DNA of 64,000 bases from Xanthomonas sp. DAR 34887 (lineage in GTDB: Bacteria > Pseudomonadota > Gammaproteobacteria > Xanthomonadales > Xanthomonadaceae): the NCBI RefSeq assembly GCF_041245805.1, contig NZ_CP162490.1:2457001-2521000 (forward strand), written 5' to 3'. The translations under genes and the position numbers were made by a program. Every line of letters starts with the position of its first letter. The first letter of the stretch is position 1. The notes below the pieces were generated by a model. The model did no database searches, was not told the origin of the DNA, and worked only from the letters and a program-made list of their open reading frames with translations. Shown here one piece after another: positions 17,588-27,481 of this stretch.

Positions 17588-18259
17588 ATGAACGACCCCG
17601 CTCCCGTCCTGACCATCGATGGCCCTTCTGGGGCCGGCAAAGGCACCGTCAGCCGCATCGTCGCCGCCAAGCTGGGCTGGCACTACCTGGATTCGGGGGC
17701 ACTGTACCGGGCGGTCGGCGTGGCCGCCAGCTGGGCCAACCTGGACATTTCCGATGCCGCGGCGCTGGTCCGCTGCACCTTCGATACCCGTGTCGCCTTC
17801 GAGGAAGTGGCCGGCGGCGGCCTGCGGGTCAGGATCAACGAGGTCGACGCCACCGACGAGCTGCGGCTGGAGACCACCGGTGCGGTGGCCTCGGCGATCG
17901 CCGCCATTCCGGAGGTGCGCGCAGCGCTGAAGCAGCGCCAGCGGGCGTTCCGGCGCCCGCCGGGGCTGGTCGCCGACGGTCGCGACATGGGCACGGTGAT
18001 TTTCCCGGACGCCCCGTACAAGGTGTTCCTGACCGCCAGTGCCGAGGAGCGCGCCATGCGCCGGCATAACCAGTTGAAGGAAAAAGGAGTTTCCGTTATA
18101 TTCGACGACCTGCTGCGCGAGATCATGGCCCGCGACGCACGCGATGCCCAACGTTCGGTGGCGCCCCTGAAGCCGGCAGACGATGCCGTCCTCCTCGACA
18201 CCACCGGCATGGACATCGACCAGGTGGTCGGCCGCGTCCTGGAATTGCTGCCCGCCTGA
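17588..18259 (+). CDS. cmk: Cytidylate kinase
   Basis: 223 residues. It phosphorylates CMP and dCMP with ATP. The P-loop is TIDGPSGAGKGTVSR (about residues 9-23), followed by YLDSGALYRA for nucleotide binding, and the conserved LVADGRDMGTVIFPDAPYKV motif near residue 130. The start ATG at 17588 gives the standard N-terminus. The order cmk-rpsA-ihfB is conserved across gammaproteobacteria. Confidence 0.97.
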   Translation: MNDPAPVLTIDGPSGAGKGTVSRIVAAKLGWHYLDSGALYRAVGVAASWANLDISDAAALVRCTFDTRVAFEEVAGGGLRVRINEVDATDELRLETTGAVASAIAAIPEVRAALKQRQRAFRRPPGLVADGRDMGTVIFPDAPYKVFLTASAEERAMRRHNQLKEKGVSVIFDDLLREIMARDARDAQRSVAPLKPADDAVLLDTTGMDIDQVVGRVLELLPA

Positions 18260-18370
18260 GGGTCGCGCCGGGAGCAGGGCAGCAGCATGGGGCCGCTTCG
18301 GCGGCATCCAGGCGATGTACCCGCAATACGCTTCACCCGTAGTGCCGCAATACCGTTGTTCCACGCTCCG

Positions 18371-18396
18371 CCGCGCAATGTCGCGCTGCGGTTTTT
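18371..18396 (+). terminator. Weak possible terminator between cmk and rpsA
   Basis: A short imperfect GC hairpin (CCGC paired with GCGG, large interior loop) is followed by TTTTT. It could end the cmk transcript or act in the rpsA leader; the stem is short, so this is tentative. Confidence 0.35.
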
Positions 18397-18497
18397 CCCA
18401 TTTCACACCCGGCCGCGGTTTGGGCCGACTAACCAGGTGGGCGGTTGCTGTTTCCAGAAGAAACGCGCTGTCCGTGTGTCCACTAGAGTAATTTCAA

Positions 18498-20177
18498 ATG
18501 ACCGAATCTTTTGCCGAACTGTTCGAAGCCAGCCAAACCAATCTGGCCAAGCTGAAGCCGGGCTCCATCGTCACCGGTACCGTCGTGGAAGTCCGCGGCG
18601 ACGTGGTGGTGATCAACGCCGGCCTGAAGTCCGAAGGCATCGTGCCGATCGAACAGTTCCGTAACGACGCTGGCGAGATCGACGTCGCCGAAGGCGACCT
18701 GGTCAAGGTTGCCCTCGACTCGCTCGAGAACGGCTTCGGCGAAACCGTGTTGTCGCGCGAGAAGGCCAAGCGCGCGATGGTGTGGGACGAGCTGGAAGAA
18801 GCGTTGGAGAAGAACGAGACCATCACCGGCCGCATCAGCGGCAAGGTCAAGGGTGGTTTCACCGTGGACATCAAGGATGTCCGCGCGTTCCTGCCGGGTT
18901 CGCTGGTCGATGTGCGCCCCGTGCGCGACCCGGCCTACCTGGAAGGCAAGGAGCTGGAGTTCAAGCTCATCAAGCTGGACCGCAAGCGCAACAACGTGGT
19001 GGTCTCGCGTCGTGCGGTGGTCGAGAGCGAGCACTCGGAAGAGCGCGAGCAGCTGATGGACAAGCTGCAGGAAGGCGCGATCCTGAAGGGCGTGGTCAAG
19101 AACCTGACCGATTACGGCGCGTTCGTGGACCTGGGCGGCATCGACGGCCTGCTGCACATCACCGACATGGCCTGGAAGCGCGTGCGCCATCCGTCCGAAG
19201 TCGTGAACGTCGGCGACGAGCTGGACGTGCGCGTGCTGAAGTTCGACCGCGAGCGCAACCGCGTGTCGCTGGGTCTGAAGCAGCTGGGCGAGGATCCGTG
19301 GGACAACATCGCGCGTCGTTACCCGGCCAACAGCCGCGTCTACGGCAAGGTCTCCAACGTCACCGATTACGGCGCGTTCGTCGAGATCGAGCCGGGCGTG
19401 GAAGGCCTGGTGCACGTGTCGGAAATGGACTGGACCAACAAGAACGTCAACCCGTCCAAGGTCGTGCAGGTCGGCGACGAGGTCGAGGTCATGGTCCTGG
19501 ACGTGGACGAGGAGCGTCGCCGCATCTCGCTGGGCATGAAGCAGGTCGCCGCCAATCCGTGGGAAACCTTCGCGGCCACCCACAAGAAGAACGACAAGGT
19601 GTCGGGCCAGATCAAGTCGATCACCGATTTCGGCATCTTCATCGGCCTGGACGGCGGCATCGACGGCCTGGTGCACCTGTCGGACATCAGCTGGAACACT
19701 ACCGGCGAAGACATCGTGCGCAACTTCAAGAAGGGCGACACGCTGGAAGCCGTGGTGCTGGCGGTGGATCCGGAGCGCGAGCGCATCAGCCTGGGCGTCA
19801 AGCAGCTGGAGCAGGATCCGTTCGGCCAGTACATGGCGGCCAATCCGAAGGGTTCGAAGGTCGAGGGCGTGGTGCGTGAAGTGGACGCCAAGGGCGCCAC
19901 CATCGACCTGGCCGACGGCATCGAGGGCTACGTCGCCGCGCGCGACATCGCCAACGAGCGCGTCGACGATGCGACCCAGCACCTGAAGGTCGGCGACAAG
20001 ATCGAAGCCAAGTTCGTGGGCATGGACCGCAAGGGCCGCACCCTGCAGCTGTCGATCAAGGCCAAGGACGATGCCGAAATGCGCGAAGTGCTGGAGGAAT
20101 ACCAGTCCGCGTCGGGCGGCACCACCCAGCTGGGCGCGCTGCTGCGTGCGCAGTTGAACGGCAACAAGTCCGAGTAA
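18498..20177 (+). CDS. rpsA: 30S ribosomal protein S1
   Basis: 559 residues with six S1 RNA-binding repeats. Typical repeat motifs recur: VTDYGAFVDLGGIDGLLHIT, VTDYGAFVEIEPGVEGLVHV, ITDFGIFIGLDGGIDGLVHL. S1 brings mRNA to the 30S subunit, mainly those with weak ribosome-binding sites. The start ATG is preceded by AGAGTAATTTCAA, with no good Shine-Dalgarno, as is known for rpsA genes that are controlled by free S1. The 240-bp leader after cmk probably carries the main promoter. Confidence 0.98.
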   Translation: MTESFAELFEASQTNLAKLKPGSIVTGTVVEVRGDVVVINAGLKSEGIVPIEQFRNDAGEIDVAEGDLVKVALDSLENGFGETVLSREKAKRAMVWDELEEALEKNETITGRISGKVKGGFTVDIKDVRAFLPGSLVDVRPVRDPAYLEGKELEFKLIKLDRKRNNVVVSRRAVVESEHSEEREQLMDKLQEGAILKGVVKNLTDYGAFVDLGGIDGLLHITDMAWKRVRHPSEVVNVGDELDVRVLKFDRERNRVSLGLKQLGEDPWDNIARRYPANSRVYGKVSNVTDYGAFVEIEPGVEGLVHVSEMDWTNKNVNPSKVVQVGDEVEVMVLDVDEERRRISLGMKQVAANPWETFAATHKKNDKVSGQIKSITDFGIFIGLDGGIDGLVHLSDISWNTTGEDIVRNFKKGDTLEAVVLAVDPERERISLGVKQLEQDPFGQYMAANPKGSKVEGVVREVDAKGATIDLADGIEGYVAARDIANERVDDATQHLKVGDKIEAKFVGMDRKGRTLQLSIKAKDDAEMREVLEEYQSASGGTTQLGALLRAQLNGNKSE

Positions 20178-20198
20178 TCCGCCACACGCAGCGTTTCT

Positions 20199-20227
20199 GG
20201 CACGGCCCGGTCGATCCGGGCCGTGCC
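20199..20227. repeat. Perfect 12-bp hairpin between rpsA and ihfB
   Basis: GGCACGGCCCGG and CCGGGCCGTGCC flank the five-base loop TCGAT. There is no T-run. It sits 22 bp after the rpsA stop and 28 bp before ihfB, so it may protect the rpsA 3' end or set the rpsA/ihfB ratio. Confidence 0.7.
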
Positions 20228-20255
20228 GGGTTGCGACCCCACCGCACGAATCCGA

Positions 20256-20561
20256 ATGACCAAGTCCGAACTGATCGAAATCCTGGCGCGCAAGCAGGCG
20301 CATCTGAAGGCGGACGACGTCGACCTGGCGGTGAAATCGCTGTTGGAAATGATGGGCAGCGCGCTGTCCGGCGGAGACCGCATCGAGATCCGCGGTTTCG
20401 GCAGTTTTTCCCTGCATTACCGGCCGCCGCGCCTGGGACGCAATCCCAAGACCGGCGAATCGGTCGCGCTTCCCGGCAAGCACGTGCCGCACTTCAAGCC
20501 CGGCAAGGAATTGCGCGAACGCGTCAGCGGCGTCGTTCCGGTCGAGTCCGATACGCCCTGA
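20256..20561 (+). CDS. ihfB: Integration host factor subunit beta
   Basis: 101 residues, matching IhfB. It starts MTKSELIEILARKQAHL; the DNA-intercalating arm region reads IEIRGFGSFSLHYRPPRLGRN with the key proline in RNPKTG. IHF bends DNA as a heterodimer with IhfA, supporting recombination and transcription. The ATG at 20256 fits the family start; an upstream in-frame ATG adds eleven unrelated residues. It follows rpsA with a strong hairpin between them. Confidence 0.97.
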   Translation: MTKSELIEILARKQAHLKADDVDLAVKSLLEMMGSALSGGDRIEIRGFGSFSLHYRPPRLGRNPKTGESVALPGKHVPHFKPGKELRERVSGVVPVESDTP

Positions 20562-20652
20562 TACGCCCCGAGCCTGCGCCGTCGCGTCCCGGACTTTGCC
20601 GGAACCTGCGCCTGTTCGGCTAATCTAGTGTCTCCCGACGCTGGAGAGCTTC

Positions 20653-20952
20653 ATGAAAATTGCCCGTCTGCTGATATTGCTGGTGTTCCTGCTGGCCGGT
20701 CTGGTCATCGGATCGCTGAATTCGCAGCAGATCGTCATCAATTTCGGTGTCGCCGGCATCAACACCACCTCCGGCATCGCCATCATCGTCTCGCTGTTCG
20801 CCGGCGTGGTGATCGGCGCATCGCTGGTGTTGGCCACGTTGGTGATCCCGCTGTACGCCAAGCTGCGCCGCGCCAACAAGGCCGCGATCGCCGCTGCCGC
20901 GCCGGTCGTCGCACCGGTACCGACCTATACCCCGCCTGTGGACGGACGCTGA
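20653..20952 (+). CDS. lapA: LapA-family inner-membrane protein (DUF1049)
   Basis: 99 residues with two transmembrane helices (about 4-24 and 38-66), the usual LapA/YciS layout, and a short cytoplasmic tail. GSLNSQQIVINFGVA between the helices is the family pattern. LapA works with LapB to control LPS amount through proteolysis of LpxC. A GGAGAG ribosome site precedes the ATG, and lapB starts 6 bp downstream. Confidence 0.92.
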   Translation: MKIARLLILLVFLLAGLVIGSLNSQQIVINFGVAGINTTSGIAIIVSLFAGVVIGASLVLATLVIPLYAKLRRANKAAIAAAAPVVAPVPTYTPPVDGR

Positions 20953-20958
20953 TCTTCG

Positions 20959-22140
20959 ATGGACTTCCTGACCGAGTGGTTCTGGTTCTTCCTGTTCCTG
21001 CCGCTGGCGGCGCTGAGCGGATGGGTGATCGGCCGCCGCGGTGGCCAGCGCCACGGCGACACGCAGGTCAGCCGGCTTTCCAGCACGTATTTCCGCGGCC
21101 TGAACTACCTGCTCAACGAAGAGCCGGACAAGGCGATCGAACTGTTCCTGCACATCGCCGAGCTGGACAAGGAAACCTTCGAGACCCAGGTCGCGCTCGG
21201 GCACCTGTTCCGCCGCCGCGGTGAAGTCGACCGTGCGATCCGCCTGCACCAAGGGCTGGTGCAACGCTCCGATCTCAGCGATCCGCAGCGCGTGCAGGCC
21301 TTGCTGGCATTGGGCGAGGACTACATGAAGTCCGGCCTGCTGGACCGGGCCGAGACCGTGTTCACCGAGCTGGCGCAGATCGACCAGCGCGCGCCGCAGG
21401 CGCTCAAGCACCTGATCGGCATCTACCAGGCCGAGCGCGACTGGGAAAAGGCGATCGACAATGCCACCCGCTACGAAGAAGTGACCGGCGAGCCGATGGG
21501 CAAGCTGATCGGGCAGTTCGAATGCGAACTGGCCGACCGCTATCGCGCATCCGGCAAGCCGGAATTGGCGCGTGAAGCGATCGCGCGCGCCTACCAGGCC
21601 GACGCCACCTCGGTGCGCGCCGGCATCCTGGAAGGACGCATCGACGTGGACGGCGGCAACGACGAGGCGGCGATCCGCGCCTTCGAACGCGCCGCGCGCC
21701 ACGATCCTGACTATCTGCCGGAGATCATGCCGGCGCTGATGGACTGCTATCGCCGCCGCGGCAACGATCTCAGCGGCGCGCGCGCGTTCCTGTCGGAGAT
21801 GACCGAGCACTATCGCGGCATCGCCCCGGTGCTGGCGCTGACCCGGCTAATGGAGTCGCAGGAAGGCGTGTCTGCGGCACGCGCCTACCTCGGGCGCCAG
21901 CTGAAGGATCGGCCCTCGGTCCGCGGCGAGTCGGCGCTGATCGACCTGACCCTGGCCGAGGGCGCCGATTCCACCGCCACCCTGCAGGATCTGAAGCACA
22001 TCACCGATCAGTTGCTGGTGCGCAACCCCAGCTATCGCTGCACGCGCTGCGGCTTCGGCGCGCGTACCCATCACTGGCAATGCCCGAGCTGCAAGGAGTG
22101 GGGCACGGTCAAGCCCTTGCTCAACTACGCGGTGGTGTGA
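20959..22140 (+). CDS. lapB: Lipopolysaccharide assembly protein LapB (YciM)
   Basis: 393 residues, close to E. coli LapB (389). One N-terminal transmembrane anchor (WFWFFLFLPLAALSGWVIG) is followed by tandem TPR repeats (about 45-340) and a C-terminal rubredoxin-like metal site, CTRCGF...CPSCKEWG. LapB presents LpxC to the FtsH protease and couples LPS synthesis to export. Its TGA overlaps the next start by one base, so it is coupled to the sugar-phosphate transferase downstream. Confidence 0.97.
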   Translation: MDFLTEWFWFFLFLPLAALSGWVIGRRGGQRHGDTQVSRLSSTYFRGLNYLLNEEPDKAIELFLHIAELDKETFETQVALGHLFRRRGEVDRAIRLHQGLVQRSDLSDPQRVQALLALGEDYMKSGLLDRAETVFTELAQIDQRAPQALKHLIGIYQAERDWEKAIDNATRYEEVTGEPMGKLIGQFECELADRYRASGKPELAREAIARAYQADATSVRAGILEGRIDVDGGNDEAAIRAFERAARHDPDYLPEIMPALMDCYRRRGNDLSGARAFLSEMTEHYRGIAPVLALTRLMESQEGVSAARAYLGRQLKDRPSVRGESALIDLTLAEGADSTATLQDLKHITDQLLVRNPSYRCTRCGFGARTHHWQCPSCKEWGTVKPLLNYAVV

Positions 22141-23111
22141 TGCAGGGAGCAGGGTGGGCGCTGCTCGCCACGCTGGCGACGTTCAGCGCGGTCGGGACCT
22201 GGTTGTCGCGCCGCTATGCCCTCAAGCGCAAGCTGATGGACGCGCCCGGCGAGCGGCGCAGCCACACGGTGGCGACGCCGCGCGGGGGCGGTGTGGCGAT
22301 CGTGGCCACGGTGCTGGCGGGGTGCGCGTATGCGACGCTGCTTTGGCCGCAACAGGGCGTGACCATCGCGGCGTTCGCCGGCGGACTGGTATTGGTTGCC
22401 GGCATCGGCTGGTGGGACGATCACCGTCCGCTGTCGGCCGCGCTGCGGCTGCTGGTGCATGCGCTGGCGGCCACGTTGCTGGCTGGCCTTGTCTACCGAT
22501 TGCACCAAAATGCCTGGCTCGCCGCGCTGACCTGGCTGGCGACGATCTCGCTGATCAACATCTGGAACTTCATGGACGGCATCAATGGCTTGGCGACCAG
22601 CCAGGCGATGCTGGTCGCACTGGGTTTCGCTCTCTTGTTGCCCGTGCCGCTGCGCTGGCCGTGCTGGGTGCTGATCGTGGCCTGTGCCGGCTTCCTGCCG
22701 TTCAACTATCCGCGGGCACGCATCTTCCTCGGCGACGTCGGCAGTGGCGCATTGGGATATCTGGTCGCGGCGCTGTTTGCGCTCTGCAATGTTGCGACCG
22801 AGCTCACGGCATGGTTGCTGTTGATACCGATATCCGCATTCGCCATCGACGCAGGCTTCACGCTGCTGTCGCGCATGCTCGCCGGCGAACGGTGGTGGCA
22901 ACCGCATGCGCAACATTTTTACCAACGGTGGGTACATACAGGCAGGAGCCACACGGTTGTGACCTTCGCCTATGCCCTGTTCAGCATTGTCGCGATTACA
23001 ATCGCCTGGTTCGGTGGAACGTTAAGCACCGCGGGGCAGGTTGGGTTGGCGTTTGTCTGGTACCTGGCGGCGAGCGCACTTTGGCTGACTTTGCGTAAGG
23101 GATTGCGCTGA
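22140..23111 (+). CDS. Undecaprenyl-phosphate sugar-1-phosphate transferase (WecA/WbpL type, glycosyltransferase family 4)
   Basis: 323 residues, a polytopic membrane protein with about ten hydrophobic segments. Family motifs are present: GWWDDHRPLSAALRL (metal-binding DD), NIWNFMDGINGLATSQ, and FNYPRARIFLGDVGSGALGY. The last cytoplasmic loop has HAQHFYQRWVHTGRSH, the HIHH-like region that helps choose the nucleotide sugar. It should start O-antigen synthesis by transferring a HexNAc-1-phosphate to undecaprenyl phosphate. WbpL is the closest functional comparison because a wbpM homologue follows, but the sugar cannot be read from sequence alone. Confidence 0.9.
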   Translation: MQGAGWALLATLATFSAVGTWLSRRYALKRKLMDAPGERRSHTVATPRGGGVAIVATVLAGCAYATLLWPQQGVTIAAFAGGLVLVAGIGWWDDHRPLSAALRLLVHALAATLLAGLVYRLHQNAWLAALTWLATISLINIWNFMDGINGLATSQAMLVALGFALLLPVPLRWPCWVLIVACAGFLPFNYPRARIFLGDVGSGALGYLVAALFALCNVATELTAWLLLIPISAFAIDAGFTLLSRMLAGERWWQPHAQHFYQRWVHTGRSHTVVTFAYALFSIVAITIAWFGGTLSTAGQVGLAFVWYLAASALWLTLRKGLR

Positions 23112-23128
23112 ACTCTCATGGATAACTG

Positions 23129-25038
23129 ATGCTTTCGATTCGCGACCGCTTTACCGAGCTATTCCCCAAGGTCTCCGTGGTCGTGCACGATCTGGCGATC
23201 GTCTGGATCTGCTGGCAACTGCTGCATGCGGCGCGCTATACCATTCTGCCCGGCGAGCATCCGTTGCCGTTCTGGAACCTCAATACCGCCATCGTGCTGC
23301 TGGCGCAGGGGCTGGTGTTCTGGAAGGTGGGGCTGTATCGCGGACTATGGCGCTTCGCCAGCGTTCCGGACTTGTTGAATATCTTCAAGGCAAGCTTTTA
23401 CGGGCTGGTCGCGATCGTGCTGGGGCTGGCGTATAGCCGCTTCGATTCCATTCCGCTGTCTGTGCTGATGGTCTACCCGTTCGCGTTGTCGGCATTGCTC
23501 GGCGCGCCGCGGCTGCTGTACCGCGCATGGAAGGATTACCAGATCGCGCATTCGGACGAGACCGCGCGGCGCGTGCTGATCGTCGGCGCCGGCCGTGCAG
23601 CTGAGGCGCTGGTCCGCGACCTGCGCCGTTCGGGCGCTTACAACCCGGTCGGCTATGTCGACGATGCCGGCCATCTGCATGGCGCCAAGCTGCAGGGCCT
23701 GCCGATCCTGGGCCGGATCGACGAAGCCGGCGCGATCGCCAAGGAAACCGCGGCCAAGCTGCTGGTCATCGCGATCCCCTCGCTGGATGCAGCCGGCATG
23801 CAGCGGGTGGTGGCGGTCTGCGAAAGCACCGGGCTGCCGTTCCGCACCGTGCCGCGCCTGCTCGACGTGCTCGAAGGCCACTTTCTGCCGGGCGAACTGA
23901 AGGAAGTCGCGATCGAGGACCTGCTCGGGCGCAAGCCGGTGACGCCGGACTGGAAGCTGATCAAGGGTTGGCTGTCCGGACGTACGGTGATGGTGACCGG
24001 CGCAGGCGGATCGATCGGTTCGGAGTTGTGCCGGCAGTGCGCGCGTCATGGCGCACGCAAGGTGGTGCTGCTGGAGATCGACGAACTGGCGTTGATCACC
24101 ATCCACGCCGATCTGCATCGCACCTTCCCGGACCTGGAGATCGAGTGCGTGCTCGGCGACTGCGGCGATCCGGCGGTGACCCGCCATGCGATGCGCATCG
24201 CCGAGCCGGACGCGGTGTTCCATGCCGCCGCCTACAAGCAGGTGCCGCTGCTGGAGCGGCAGTTCCGCGAGGCGGTCCGCAACAATGTGCTGGCCACCGA
24301 GAACGTGGCCCGCGCCTGCGTCGCCGCCAAGGTCTCGACCTTCGTGTTCATCTCCACCGACAAGGCGGTGAATCCGGTCAACGTGCTGGGCGCCTCCAAG
24401 CGCTATGCGGAGATGGTGTGCCAGTCGCTGGACGACCAGGCGGTGGGCACGCGTTTCGTCACCGTGCGCTTCGGCAATGTGCTGGACTCGGCCGGCAGCG
24501 TGGTGCCGTTGTTCCGCGAGCAAATTCGCCAGGGCGGCCCGGTCACCGTGACCGATCCGCAGGTGACCCGCTATTTCATGACCATTCCCGAAGCCTGCCA
24601 GCTGATCGTGCAGGCCGCGGCGTCGGCCTCGCACGGCGCGATCTACACGCTGGACATGGGCGAGCCGGTGCCGATCCGCCTGCTCGCCGAGCAGATGATC
24701 CGCTTGGCCGGCAAGCAGCCTGGGCGCGACATCGCCATCGTCTACACCGGGCTGCGCCCGGGCGAGAAGCTGCACGAGACCTTGTTCTATTCCGACGAGA
24801 ACTACCGTCCCACCTCGCATCCGAAGATCCTGGAGGCCGGTGCGCGCAGTTTCTCGCGCGAGAGCGTGTTGCAGGGCCTGCAGCAGCTGCGCGCGGCGGT
24901 GGCCGACTACGACAGCGATGGCATCGAGAAAGTGCTGCGCACCACCATGCCCGAATTCGCGCCGCTGCGACAACAGGCTGGTCAAGATAGCTCCGCTACA
25001 ATCGTCCCATTCCCCGCACGCGAGGCCAGAAGGCTCTG

Positions 25039-25039
<1 letters not shown>
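23129..25039 (+). CDS. Nucleotide-sugar 4,6-dehydratase/epimerase, WbpM/CapD family
   Basis: 636 residues. Four N-terminal transmembrane helices (to about residue 130) are followed by a Rossmann domain (RRVLIVGAGRAAEALVRDL) and a catalytic extended SDR domain (TVMVTGAGGSIGSELCRQC). The STDKAVNPVNVLGASKRYAE motif contains the Ser and Lys of the active site; the position usually held by Met in this family (Tyr in classical SDRs) is Leu420 here. The protein should make a 4-keto-6-deoxy HexNAc for O-antigen or glycan synthesis. It follows the WecA/WbpL-type gene by 17 bp and overlaps galU by one base. Confidence 0.92.
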
Positions 25040-25920
<881 letters not shown>

Positions 25921-25956
25921 GCCTGGCGCCGTGGCGGCGCATCCTGCTTGAAAACG

Positions 25957-25985
25957 AAAAAGGCAGCCGGGAGGCTGCCTTTTTC
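25957..25985. terminator. Bidirectional intrinsic terminator after galU
   Basis: AAAAAGGCAGCC-GGGA-GGCTGCCTTTTT: an 8-bp stem flanked by A-run and T-run, working on both strands. It lies 36 bp beyond galU and about 125 bp beyond the stop of the convergent thiolase gene. Confidence 0.9.
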
Positions 25986-26111
25986 GTTCCGACGTATTGC
26001 ATGTGCCCTGGCTACGATCCCGCGTGAGTGGGGGCGCCGCTAGTCCCGATGCGTCACACGCAGGCTGGCGGCGCGGCGCTGGTATGCGTTCGCGCCGCCC
26101 CATGGGTGCGG

Positions 26112-27317
<1,206 letters not shown>

Positions 27318-27319
27318 TT

Positions 27320-27336
27320 GGCTATCTCCGATAGCC
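27320..27336 (-). promoter_or_regulatory. Hairpin around the thiolase ribosome-binding site
   Basis: On the minus strand GGCTATC-GGA-GATAGCC forms a perfect 7-bp stem with a three-base loop, ending two bases before the ATG. The Shine-Dalgarno GGAGA straddles the loop and the first stem bases, so folding could limit ribosome access. Confidence 0.5.
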
Positions 27337-27481
27337 GGGATTGGAGATTCGGGATTCGGGATTCGTCAGAGCGGATCCCGGTGCCCAAATGTTTCCTGCC
27401 CGGCGGATGAATTTGTGGGAGGCGAGAATCGTTGGCAGTGGGGATCCGCTGTTGCGAATCCCCAATCCCGAATCCCGAATC
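27337..27481. repeat. GGGATTC palindromic element, copy 1
   Basis: The left arm (27337-27366) has tandem GGGATTC/GAGATTC units; the right arm (about 27454-27481) has the complement, GTTGCGAATCCCCAATCCCG and on. The middle of about 85 bp is unique. It fills the gap between the thiolase start and the FadN-type stop; the right arm touches the latter's stop codon. It resembles the elements at 45063-45288 and 46796-46913. Confidence 0.85.
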
